A stretch of DNA of 7,238 nucleotides from an uncultured Bacteroidales bacterium (GCA_903917425.1 CAIXAQ010000139.1:1-7238); one strand, 5' to 3'. Positions 1 to 7,112 are shown, counted from the first letter of the stretch. The notes: generated from the letters alone by a model not told the origin. Translations and numbers: made by a program.

Positions 1-42
1 CTCCAGTTTCCAGACTCCAGTCTCCAGACTCCAGTCTCCACA
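1..42. repeat. Heptanucleotide tandem repeat, truncated by the window edge
   Basis: Six consecutive 7-base units can be read: CTCCAGT, TTCCAGA, CTCCAGT, CTCCAGA, CTCCAGT and CTCCACA. The last base of the unit alternates between T and A, so the higher-order period is 14 bases. Because AGACT and AGTCT are reverse complements, neighbouring units also form short inverted repeats, AGACT-CC-AGTCT at 12-23 and 26-37. The array directly abuts the stop codon of the minus-strand EEP gene and probably continues to the left of the window. Short 7-base arrays of this kind are known as intergenic repeats in several bacterial groups, for instance the STRR sequences of cyanobacteria. The function here is unknown. 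Confidence 0.85.
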
Positions 43-927
43 TTATTTAATCTTCAGCACCGCACTCACCGGCAAATGATCGGAAGGATAATATTCGCCG
101 TTATTATTCGCATTTACCGTAAAAGAAACAGCCTGAACTGAGTTCTTCAAAAATATATAATCAATTCTTGTCCCGGGCTGAGCGCCGACTTTAAACCCGG
201 TAAAGGTGTATTTAGGACCGGAACGGGATTTGCTGATCACCATTGCATCAGTCAGATGTGACGGATTGGTTTTATCAGTTATGATTCGAAATGGCTCTGA
301 ATCCGGAGTTGAATTAAAATCACCCAGTACGATGACGGGATTTTTTCCAGCCAATGAATCCACGGCATGTAAAATAAGATTAGCAGAGTTTCGCCTGGCC
401 ATTTCGCCCATATGATCGAAATGTGTGCAGAAAATAAAAAAAACAATTTCCGATTTATTTTCTTTTAGCTTTCCCCAGGAAACAACACGGTTACAAGCTG
501 CATCCCATCCCCTGCTGCCGGGCACCGAAGGCGTTTGCGAAAGCCAGAATGTACCCGAATTGAGCATGGTATATTTTTCTGCATTGAAAAATACGGGAGA
601 ATATTCTCCTGCTTCTTTCCCGTCATCGCGCCCTACCCCAATGCGTTTATATCCTGTAAATGCATTTTGCATATCAACAACCTGCTCATATACTGCTTCC
701 TGAAGCCCGAATACATCGGGTTTTGCCTCACGCATCGCGGAAAACACATTTTCTTTTCTTGCATTCCAGGTATTAGGCGCATCTCCGGGATTGATCAGCC
801 TGATATTATACGATAATACATTCAACGAAATTTCCTGGGAAGCAGCAATGGTAAAAAGTCCCGGTACAAGCACTGCAATAAGCAATACTATTGTATTCAA
901 ACAGCAAAAAGATCCTGATTTTTTCAT
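43..927 (-). CDS. Secreted endonuclease/exonuclease/phosphatase (EEP) family hydrolase
   Basis: This 294-residue protein belongs to the DNase I/exonuclease III-like fold, which uses a divalent metal to cut phosphodiester bonds in nucleic acids, phosphoinositides or sphingomyelin. All family motifs are visible: SYNIR (N41), LQE (E77), THFDH (H169, D171), GDFNS (D203, N205), RIDYIF (D256) and the C-terminal SDH (D283, H284), so the enzyme should be active. The N-terminus has two lysines, a hydrophobic core at about residues 11-27 and a plausible signal peptidase I site after A28-A29-S30. The mature enzyme is therefore predicted to be periplasmic or extracellular. Cysteines 8 and 9 lie too early for a normal lipobox. 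The ATG start keeps the signal peptide intact; an AAGGA (940-944, minus strand) lies 12 bases upstream, which is rather far. The gene is divergent from secDF. No T-tailed terminator is visible at its 3' end, which runs straight into the heptamer repeat. The true substrate cannot be told from sequence. Confidence 0.9.
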   Translation of the reverse strand: MKKSGSFCCLNTIVLLIAVLVPGLFTIAASQEISLNVLSYNIRLINPGDAPNTWNARKENVFSAMREAKPDVFGLQEAVYEQVVDMQNAFTGYKRIGVGRDDGKEAGEYSPVFFNAEKYTMLNSGTFWLSQTPSVPGSRGWDAACNRVVSWGKLKENKSEIVFFIFCTHFDHMGEMARRNSANLILHAVDSLAGKNPVIVLGDFNSTPDSEPFRIITDKTNPSHLTDAMVISKSRSGPKYTFTGFKVGAQPGTRIDYIFLKNSVQAVSFTVNANNNGEYYPSDHLPVSAVLKIK

Positions 928-976
928 AATATACCGATTTCCTTAGAGAAGCATATGAAGTTTTAACTTTGGTTTA

Positions 977-1007
977 CAAATATCGGAATTAATGTGCCAC
1001 CAATAAA
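977..1007 (-). promoter_or_regulatory. Weak candidate promoter for the EEP gene
   Basis: Read on the minus strand, GATATTTG (984-977) matches the Bacteroidota -7 box TAnnTTTG at all but one fixed base. A TTTA (1007-1004) lies 19 bases upstream in the -33 position. Transcription would start about 40-45 bases before the ATG. Both boxes deviate from consensus, so this is only a candidate; nothing better was seen in the divergent region. Confidence 0.3.
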
Positions 1008-1119
1008 ACATCCCTAGCAAAGAAAAGATAAACTATCCTGTTTCGTGGTATTTAAATGCTAAATAGCCGTTTTGTTAATAAGTAGATCATAAAACGAACC
1101 AATTCTTTATCAGGCCGGG

Positions 1120-1150
1120 TTTGTTATTTGCCAATAGATTTCTATCTTTG
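1120..1150 (+). promoter_or_regulatory. Bacteroidota-type -33/-7 promoter for secDF
   Basis: TTTG at 1120-1123 is followed after 19 bases by TATCTTTG at 1143-1150. This agrees at every fixed position with the Bacteroidota primary sigma factor consensus TTTG and TAnnTTTG. Transcription should begin about 6-8 bases further on, leaving a leader of roughly 40 bases before the secDF ATG. That leader is A/T-rich and has no Shine-Dalgarno sequence, as is usual in this phylum. Confidence 0.7.
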
Positions 1151-1196
1151 CAGGCTCAAAAAATAAAATTTATCTAACTACCTAAATTCTAAACAC

Positions 1197-4100
1197 ATGC
1201 AGAATAAAGGCACAATACGTTTCTTTGCAATAGCTTTTGCATTGGTGTCCCTTTTCCAGCTCTCATTCACTTTGGTGACTTCAATCACCAGAAACAGGGC
1301 CGAAAAATACGCCACAAATGAACAAGCACTTGCCTTGGCTAAACAACTAGCAAAAAACGATGCCCTACTTGAAGTAAGACTGATCGATTCCATTAAAGAC
1401 GCTCGCACTCAGTACTACCTCGATTCAGTAGCAAACCAACCTGTTTATAATATACTTCTCCGCAAGTATACTTATAAGGAATGTATGGATCGCGAAATCA
1501 ACCTGGGTCTCGACCTCAAGGGTGGTATGAACGTAACAATGGAAGTTTCTGTTGCCGATGTGGTAAGAGGAATGTCAGGCAACAGTACAAACCCTGTTTT
1601 TACCAAGGCAATGACCATGGCTGCTGAGAAGCAGAAAAACAGTCAATCAAACTTCGTTACTCTTTTTGGTGAATCATTTGCCCAAATTGATCCGAACGCT
1701 AAACTCTCGGCTATATTTGGCCGCATGGAATTGCGCGAAAAAGTCAGGCCAAACTCCACCAACGAAGAAGTACTTGCCGTTATTCGCCAGGAATGTAATG
1801 ATGCCTTCGACCGCACATTCGAAATTCTTCGCAATCGTATCGACCGTTTCGGAGTATCCCAGCCTAATATCAGTAAACACGCAACCAGCGACCGTATCCT
1901 TATTGAATTGCCAGGCATTAAAGATTCCGACCGTGTTCGGAAACTGCTGCAGGGATCGGCTAAACTCGAATTCTGGGAAACCTATAAATTCAGCGAACTG
2001 GCCGGAGTTTTCAACGAAGCCAATAAGAGGCTTGCCTCAATAAGTGGCATCAGTGATACTGCTTCCAAATCTGCTGATTCACTTACAAGTGCAAAAGATT
2101 CCAGCAGTGTAGCAAAAGCCGACACAATAAAGAAATCGAGCCTGGCCGAAAAGCTCAAACAAGATACAACCTCAGCCGGGAAAGATAAACAAATTGAAAA
2201 ATACAGGAAAGAAAATCCACTCTTCTCCTATCTCCAACCGGCATACCAACAGGATAAAGGTCAGATGTTTGCTACTAACCGTGCAACGGTAGGATATGCT
2301 GCCATAAAAGACACAGCACGGATTAACGGGATGTTAGCTAAGGTAAGAGGTATGTTCCCCCGCAATTGCCTGCTTGCATGGTCGGTTAAACCTGAGAAAG
2401 AAGCTCCTGAAGTTCTTGAACTGATGGCGCTGAAATCTACAAACCGCGAAAATACGGCAGCACTTTTTGGTGATGTTATTGTTGATGCACGCCAGGATTA
2501 TGATCAGAACGGTCGTGTTGAAGTATCGATGGGAATGAACACAACAGGTGCTAAAATATGGAAGAACCTCACAAGGGATAATGTTGGGAAACAGGTTGCC
2601 ATTGTTCTTGACGGTTATGTTTATTCAGCTCCAAATGTAAATGATGAAATTCCTAACGGACGCTCATCCATCTCAGGTAACTTTTCTGTTGAAGAGGGAC
2701 AAGACCTTGCCAACGTGCTGAAAGCCGGTAAACTCCCTGCTCCTGCGCATATCGTCGAAGAAGCAGTTGTTGGACCAACACTTGGTAAAGAAGCCATTAA
2801 TGCCGGTTTATGGTCATTTATTGTGGCTTTTGCGCTTACATTGTTATACATGATATTCTACTACAACAGGGCAGGAATGGTAGCAAATGTTGCCCTTCTG
2901 GTTAACATGTTCTTTGTATTTGGAGTTCTGGCTTCGATTGGTGCTGTTTTGACACTGCCTGGTATTGCCGGTATTGTGCTTACTCTGGGTATGGACGTTG
3001 ATAAAAATGTAATTATTAATGAACGTATCAGGGAGGAACTCCGGGCAGGAAAAGGCTTACGACTTGCCATTGATGATGGATATAAGCATGCGCTCTCAGC
3101 AATTGTCGACAGTAACGTTATTACTCTCTTAACTGGTATCGTTTTGTACACTTTTGGTTCGGGACCAGTACAAGGATTTGCAACTACTCTTATCATTGGT
3201 ATTCTTAGCTCCATGTTCTGTGCAATCTTTATCACACACATCATTTTTATTGGTCTTCAGGACAGGAACATAAAAATTTCACTTTGGAACCGTTTTACCG
3301 AAAATATTCTTACCCACACCAAAATTGACTTTATCGGGCTAAGAAAAGTATTCTACATAATTTCAGGTGCGTTGGTAGTTATTGGTATAGTATCCCTATT
3401 AACCAGGGGCCTTAGCTATGGTATCGATTTTGAAGGCGGGCGTACTTATGTAGTTCGTTTTGACCAGGATGTACGTACCGACAATGTTCGTCAGGCTTTA
3501 TTGGCACAGTATGGACAGGAACCGGAAGTAAAGACTTTCGGTAAAAATAACCAGGTGAAGATTACTACTTCATTCATGATTGATGATGCATCACTAAAAG
3601 TGGATTCAATTGTAGAAGCAAAACTCTATACCGGGCTTAAATCCTTATATAAGACCAATATTAGCCAGACAGATTTCCTTGCCCATAGCGATAAAAAAGC
3701 TTTGGGGAGAATGAGCTCACAAAAGGTGCAACCTACTATTGCTTACAGTTTACTTGTAAAAGCATACTATGCTGTATTCTTTACTTTGCTTATTGTATTT
3801 GCATACATTCTATTGCGTTTCCGTAAATGGCAATGGGGCGTTGGCGCTGTGGTTTCACTTTTCCATGATACGTTCATTGTTATTACATTCTTCTCACTGC
3901 TTCACGGATTTTTACCATTCAGTCTTGATGTGGACCAGCATTTCATTGCTGCTATCCTAACCATTATTGGATATTCGATTATGGACTCCGTAATCATCTT
4001 CGACCGTATTCGTGAGTACACTACTCTTTATCCGAAACGGAACCTGCAGGAAACAATGGATGCAGCTATCAACAGTACTTTAAGCCGTACACTGAATACA

Positions 4101-4301
4101 TCAGGTATTACCTTTATGGTTTTGCTTGCCATGTTCCTTTTTGGCGGTGAAGTAATCAGGGGATTCACATTTGCCCTTTTACTGGGGGTTGCAGTCGGAA
4201 CATATTCATCCATTCTGAACGCTACACCTATTGCTTACGACCTTATCATGTGGCAGAAAAGGCGCCAGGCTAATAAACTGAAATTAGCAGAGAAGAAATA
4301 A
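1197..4301 (+). CDS. secDF: Fused protein translocase subunit SecDF
   Basis: This 1034-residue inner-membrane protein joins SecD and SecF, as is usual in Bacteroidota. SecDF binds emerging substrates on the periplasmic side of SecYEG and uses proton flow to complete their export. About twelve membrane helices are visible. TM1 is at about 7-29, the next five lie between 537 and 687, TM7 is at about 717-738, and the last five lie between 853 and 1012. The SecD half has GLDLKGG (104-110), the large P1 domain, and the TM4 motif GIAGIVLTLGMDVDKN, in which D602 is the conserved proton-relay aspartate. The SecF half has GIDFEGG (742-748), LFHD near 888-891, GYSIMD with conserved D930, FDRIRE, and TLSRT near 961. 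A Ser/Lys/Asp-rich stretch at about 281-330 interrupts P1. D600, K603 and M929 are unusual next to conserved residues. The gene has its own promoter and terminator, so it is probably monocistronic. It ends in tandem TAA codons. Confidence 0.97.
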   Translation: MQNKGTIRFFAIAFALVSLFQLSFTLVTSITRNRAEKYATNEQALALAKQLAKNDALLEVRLIDSIKDARTQYYLDSVANQPVYNILLRKYTYKECMDREINLGLDLKGGMNVTMEVSVADVVRGMSGNSTNPVFTKAMTMAAEKQKNSQSNFVTLFGESFAQIDPNAKLSAIFGRMELREKVRPNSTNEEVLAVIRQECNDAFDRTFEILRNRIDRFGVSQPNISKHATSDRILIELPGIKDSDRVRKLLQGSAKLEFWETYKFSELAGVFNEANKRLASISGISDTASKSADSLTSAKDSSSVAKADTIKKSSLAEKLKQDTTSAGKDKQIEKYRKENPLFSYLQPAYQQDKGQMFATNRATVGYAAIKDTARINGMLAKVRGMFPRNCLLAWSVKPEKEAPEVLELMALKSTNRENTAALFGDVIVDARQDYDQNGRVEVSMGMNTTGAKIWKNLTRDNVGKQVAIVLDGYVYSAPNVNDEIPNGRSSISGNFSVEEGQDLANVLKAGKLPAPAHIVEEAVVGPTLGKEAINAGLWSFIVAFALTLLYMIFYYNRAGMVANVALLVNMFFVFGVLASIGAVLTLPGIAGIVLTLGMDVDKNVIINERIREELRAGKGLRLAIDDGYKHALSAIVDSNVITLLTGIVLYTFGSGPVQGFATTLIIGILSSMFCAIFITHIIFIGLQDRNIKISLWNRFTENILTHTKIDFIGLRKVFYIISGALVVIGIVSLLTRGLSYGIDFEGGRTYVVRFDQDVRTDNVRQALLAQYGQEPEVKTFGKNNQVKITTSFMIDDASLKVDSIVEAKLYTGLKSLYKTNISQTDFLAHSDKKALGRMSSQKVQPTIAYSLLVKAYYAVFFTLLIVFAYILLRFRKWQWGVGAVVSLFHDTFIVITFFSLLHGFLPFSLDVDQHFIAAILTIIGYSIMDSVIIFDRIREYTTLYPKRNLQETMDAAINSTLSRTLNTSGITFMVLLAMFLFGGEVIRGFTFALLLGVAVGTYSSILNATPIAYDLIMWQKRRQANKLKLAEKK

Positions 4302-4326
4302 TAACCTTCGACCTATAGAATTACGC

Positions 4327-4355
4327 AAAAAGCCCCGGATTTTTCGGGGCTTTTT
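4327..4355 (+). terminator. Intrinsic terminator of secDF
   Basis: AAAAAGCCCCG (4327-4337) and CGGGGCTTTTT (4345-4355) form a perfect 11-bp stem around a 7-base loop. The GC core is followed by a T run, the classic Rho-independent form. It begins 25 bases after the secDF stop codon and separates secDF from htpG. The A/T flanks are symmetrical, so it could also stop transcription from the other strand, although no minus-strand gene lies nearby. Confidence 0.93.
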
Positions 4356-4383
4356 GTTATTTGTTGTTTTTTTACCAGATAAC

Positions 4384-4422
4384 GCAGTGCCAAATTGACA
4401 GGCATTTCCTAATGGCACATGC
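4384..4422. repeat. Inverted repeat in the htpG upstream region
   Basis: GTGCCA (4387-4392) and TGGCAC (4413-4418) are perfect reverse complements 20 bases apart. The pairing extends to GCA (4384-4386) and TGC (4420-4422) if the A at 4419 bulges out. The repeat encloses TTGACA (4395-4400) and touches the candidate -7 element, so it could be an operator for a dimeric regulator or an RNA stem. It does not match the CIRCE heat-shock operator (TTAGCACTC-N9-GAGTGCTAA). Confidence 0.5.
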
Positions 4423-4426
4423 TTTG
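4395..4426 (+). promoter_or_regulatory. Candidate promoter for htpG
   Basis: TTGACA at 4395-4400 contains the TTG of the Bacteroidota -33 box. About 20 bases later ATGCTTTG (4419-4426) keeps the TTTG half of the -7 box but lacks its TA. A start near 4433 would give a leader of about 30 bases. The leader is A-rich just before the ATG and has no Shine-Dalgarno sequence. A promoter must lie in this spacer, because a strong terminator precedes it and htpG follows, but the exact position is uncertain. Confidence 0.35.
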
Positions 4427-4464
4427 CTATTCGCAACAACATAATTAATAAAACAGTAAAAACT

Positions 4465-6375
4465 ATGCAGACCGGTAAAATCAACGTTCAGACTGAGAAC
4501 ATTTTCCCCATTATTAAAAAATTCCTGTATTCGGATCACGAAATATTCCTCCGCGAACTTATCGCCAATGCAGTTGATGCAACTACCAAGCTGAAAACAC
4601 TCTCGGCACTTGATAAATTCAAAGACGAGCACGGTGACCTGACAATTGAAGTAAGCATTGATAAAGAGAACAAAACCCTTACCGTGAAGGACCGTGGTAT
4701 CGGTATGACGTCGGAGGAAATCGAAAAATACATCAACCAGATCGCTTTTTCGGGCGCCGAAGAATTTGTAAAGAAATTTAAAAACAAAACGGAAGTAGAA
4801 CAAGGCGGGCTGATTGGCCACTTCGGACTTGGATTTTACTCTTCGTTCATGGTTTCCGATAAAGTTGAAATAAAAACAAAAACATACAAAAAAGGCGCTG
4901 GTACAAAGGCTGTACAGTGGGAATGTGACGGTTCGCCCGAATATACAATCAACGAAATTGAAAAATCGGATCGCGGAACCGAAATAGTCCTTTACATCAA
5001 CGAAGAATCCAATGAGTTCCTCGAAGAACACCGCATCCTCGAATTACTGAATAAATATTGCAAATTCCTGCCGGTTCCTATCCGTTTCGGGAACGAAAAA
5101 TCATGGGTTCCTTCCGAAACCGAAAAGGACGAAAAAGGCGAACCTAAAGAAATCGAGGTTGAAAAACCACGTATAATCAACAATTCAAATCCGTTGTGGA
5201 AGCAAAGACCTGCTGATCTCAAGGATGAAGATTACAAAAGTTTCTATCGGGAGTTATACCCAATGACTTTTGAGGATCCTTTGTTCAATATCCACCTCAA
5301 CGTTGATTATCCTTTTAATCTAACCGGAATCCTGTTCTTCCCGAAAGTGAAGAAAAACTTTGAAATGCAGCGCGATAAAATCCAGCTGTATTGTAACCAG
5401 GTTTTCGTAACAGATTCGGTCGAGGGTATAGTTCCTGATTTTCTTACTTTGCTGCACGGCGTTATCGATTCACCTGATATTCCCCTCAATGTGTCGCGCA
5501 GTTACCTGCAAAGCGATTCGAATGTGAAGAAAATTTCAGGCCATATTATGAAGAAAGTGGCTGATAAACTGGAAGATATATTCAAAAATAACCGCGAGGA
5601 ATTTGAAAAAAAGTGGGATGATATCAAGGTGTTCATTGAATATGGAATTGTTTCGGAAGCCAAATTCTACGATCGTGCCGAGAAATTCTGCCTGCTGAAA
5701 AACACCGAAAACAAATACTTTACGTTCGACGAATACAAAAATCTGATCAAAGATAATCAGACTGATAAAGATGGAAACTTAATTTTCATCTACACTTCAA
5801 ACCTGGAAGACCAGCACAGTTACGTTCAAAATGCCCGTGAACGCGGATATGATGTCTTGATGCTGGATGGTCCTATCGACAACCATTTTGTTAACACGCT
5901 CGAGCAGAAATTCGAGAAAAGTCATTTTGTGCGCGTTGACGCTGAAGTTGCCGACAAACTGATTAAAAAAGCGGATGCATTGCCTTCTCGTCTCAGCGAA
6001 GAGCAAACCAAACAACTTACCGAAATGTTTGAACAACAGGTAAATAAGACTACCTATCACATTTCTGTCGAAAACCTGGGCGAAAATGATATCCCCGTTA
6101 CTGTAACCCAGCCTGAGTTCATGCGTCGAATGAAAGATATGTCGGCCATGGGCGGCGGCGGCCAATTTTCGTTCATGGGAAACATGCCCGATAGTTACAA
6201 CCTGGTTCTCAACTCCAACCACAAACTAATGGGTCATTTGCTCGAAACCGAAGACCAGGAAGTAAAAGTGAAAATGATCAAACAGTTAATAGATCTTGCT
6301 TTGCTTTCGCAAAACCTTCTGAAAGGTGAAGCTTTAACCGGGTTTATTAAACGAAGTGTGGATATCATTCAGTAA
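4465..6375 (+). CDS. htpG: Molecular chaperone HtpG (bacterial Hsp90)
   Basis: This 636-residue cytosolic protein is an ATP-dependent dimeric chaperone that remodels and stabilises client proteins. Its length is close to the usual 610-640. The N-terminal GHKL ATPase domain (about 1-210) begins with the diagnostic ENIFPIIKKFLYSDHEIFLR. It contains RELIANAVDA (E31, catalytic; N35), DRGIGM (D76, G78, G80), the lid glycine motif GHFGLGFYSSF (118-128) and GTE (171-173). A charged linker (about 217-236) leads to the middle domain, where LNVSRSYLQ (341-349) carries the arginine (R345) that contacts the ATP gamma-phosphate. The C-terminal dimerisation domain includes a Met/Gly-rich amphipathic stretch (FMRRMKDMSAMGGGG), common in Bacteroidota HtpG. 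No catalytic residue is missing. The ATG at 4465 gives the expected family N-terminus. No terminator separates it from lemA, so some read-through into lemA is likely. Heat-shock control would be normal for the family but is not shown by a recognised motif. Confidence 0.98.
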   Translation: MQTGKINVQTENIFPIIKKFLYSDHEIFLRELIANAVDATTKLKTLSALDKFKDEHGDLTIEVSIDKENKTLTVKDRGIGMTSEEIEKYINQIAFSGAEEFVKKFKNKTEVEQGGLIGHFGLGFYSSFMVSDKVEIKTKTYKKGAGTKAVQWECDGSPEYTINEIEKSDRGTEIVLYINEESNEFLEEHRILELLNKYCKFLPVPIRFGNEKSWVPSETEKDEKGEPKEIEVEKPRIINNSNPLWKQRPADLKDEDYKSFYRELYPMTFEDPLFNIHLNVDYPFNLTGILFFPKVKKNFEMQRDKIQLYCNQVFVTDSVEGIVPDFLTLLHGVIDSPDIPLNVSRSYLQSDSNVKKISGHIMKKVADKLEDIFKNNREEFEKKWDDIKVFIEYGIVSEAKFYDRAEKFCLLKNTENKYFTFDEYKNLIKDNQTDKDGNLIFIYTSNLEDQHSYVQNARERGYDVLMLDGPIDNHFVNTLEQKFEKSHFVRVDAEVADKLIKKADALPSRLSEEQTKQLTEMFEQQVNKTTYHISVENLGENDIPVTVTQPEFMRRMKDMSAMGGGGQFSFMGNMPDSYNLVLNSNHKLMGHLLETEDQEVKVKMIKQLIDLALLSQNLLKGEALTGFIKRSVDIIQ

Positions 6376-6388
6376 AATACTAAATTTG
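6357..6388 (+). promoter_or_regulatory. Candidate lemA promoter overlapping the end of htpG
   Basis: TAAATTTG at 6381-6388 matches the Bacteroidota -7 box TAnnTTTG at every fixed position. TGTG (6357-6360), one base from the TTTG of the -33 box, lies 20 bases upstream inside the last codons of htpG. Transcription would start near 6395, about 35 bases before the lemA ATG. lemA may thus be expressed both on its own and by read-through from htpG. Confidence 0.5.
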
Positions 6389-6429
6389 ATTGAATAAAAA
6401 TAAATCTAATCTACTAAAAATAGCAGAAA

Positions 6430-7026
6430 ATGAAAAAATCATGGATTATTATTGGCGGAATTATACTTCTGGTTGTAATTGTTTTTTCGTCTCTTAAAGG
6501 CACCTACAACGGCCTTGTGACTTCGGAAGAAAACGTGAATAAAAAATGGGCCGATGTGCAGGGTGCATACCAGCGCAGGACCGACCTTATTCCAAACCTG
6601 GTTAGCACTGTTAAAGGCTATGCCAAATTCGAACAGGAAACGCTCATAAAAGTGATTGAGCAACGTGCAAATGCCACTAAGACAAACATAAATGTTGACC
6701 CTGCAAAGCTTGATGCCAATACACTGGCCCAGTTTCAGAAGACCCAGGACGCCTTAGGATCATCATTAAGCAAACTGATGGTTGTTGTTGAAAAATATCC
6801 GGATCTGAAAGCCAACCAGAACTTCCTGCAATTACAGGCACAACTGGAAGGGACTGAAAACCGGATTAATGTCGAGAGACGCAATTTTAACGAGTCGGTT
6901 CAGATTTTCAATTCATCTTTACGCAGTTTTCCAACCAATATACTGGCCGGCATGTTTGGATTTTCGAAGAAACCCTATTTCGAAGCCCAGGCAGGTGCCG
7001 AAAATGCACCAAAAGTGGAGTTTTAG
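6430..7026 (+). CDS. lemA: LemA family membrane-anchored protein
   Basis: This 198-residue protein has the usual LemA length and plan. A short lysine-bearing N-terminus is followed by one membrane helix (about 5-21) and then a long helical domain expected on the periplasmic side. Family signatures are YNGLV (26-30), a conserved stretch with W40 and QRRTDLIPNLV (48-58), KYPDLKANQNF (122-132), the LQLQAQLEGTENRI region (133-146), RRNFN (150-154) and FPTNILAGMFGF (167-178). The biochemical role of LemA is not established. The name comes from an epitope recognised in Listeria, and the family should not be confused with the GacS/LemA sensor kinase. In many Bacteroidota lemA is followed by genes for TPM-domain proteins; none begins in the 212 bases after it here. 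The ATG at 6430 is preceded by an A-rich, SD-less leader. It is 54 bases downstream of htpG and ends in TAG, whereas the other three genes end in TAA. Confidence 0.96.
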   Translation: MKKSWIIIGGIILLVVIVFSSLKGTYNGLVTSEENVNKKWADVQGAYQRRTDLIPNLVSTVKGYAKFEQETLIKVIEQRANATKTNINVDPAKLDANTLAQFQKTQDALGSSLSKLMVVVEKYPDLKANQNFLQLQAQLEGTENRINVERRNFNESVQIFNSSLRSFPTNILAGMFGFSKKPYFEAQAGAENAPKVEF

Positions 7027-7091
7027 GTTGTTTCCAGGTGACAGGGATTGCAATTTGTGCTGATATACGGAACAACTATTCAAACCTGGAA
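7027..7091 (+). repeat. Overlapping inverted repeats just after lemA
   Basis: TTCCAGGT (7032-7039) and ACCTGGAA (7084-7091) are perfect 8-base reverse complements 44 bases apart. A second pairing, GTTGTTTCC (7027-7035) with GGAACAAC (7069-7076), uses one bulged T and shares bases 7032-7035 with the first, so the two stems exclude each other. There is no T run after either, so neither looks like a classic terminator. They lie in the 3' untranslated region of the lemA transcript. Confidence 0.45.
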
Positions 7092-7112
7092 TCATAACAA
7101 ATAACATTAAAA

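Noticed and set aside
1..42. Heptamer array considered as a CRISPR
   Set aside because: The units are only 7 bases and directly adjoin one another, with no spacers and no cas gene nearby.
206..816. Plus-strand open frames opposite the EEP gene
   Set aside because: All EEP catalytic motifs are on the minus strand in one intact frame; the plus-strand frames are compositional shadows.
964..971. TAACTTTG, a plus-strand match to the -7 promoter box
   Set aside because: It lies more than 220 bases before secDF, lacks a TTTG at the right distance upstream, and a much better promoter is at 1120-1150.
1068..1096. CGTTTT/AAAACG inverted repeat between the divergent genes
   Set aside because: It is a 6-base match with a 17-base spacer in A/T-rich DNA, which is easily explained by chance.
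2861..3244. Minus-strand open frame of 127 codons inside secDF
   Set aside because: It is antisense to the conserved SecD membrane helices and has no independent support.
4372..5031. Long minus-strand open frame of 219 codons opposite the start of htpG
   Set aside because: It lies antisense to strongly conserved HtpG coding sequence, is rich in Phe and Cys as expected from reading Lys/Glu-rich codons backwards, and shows no recognisable domain.
5797..6222. Minus-strand open frame of 141 codons inside htpG
   Set aside because: It is a shadow of the HtpG C-terminal domain, with no family resemblance and no leader of its own.
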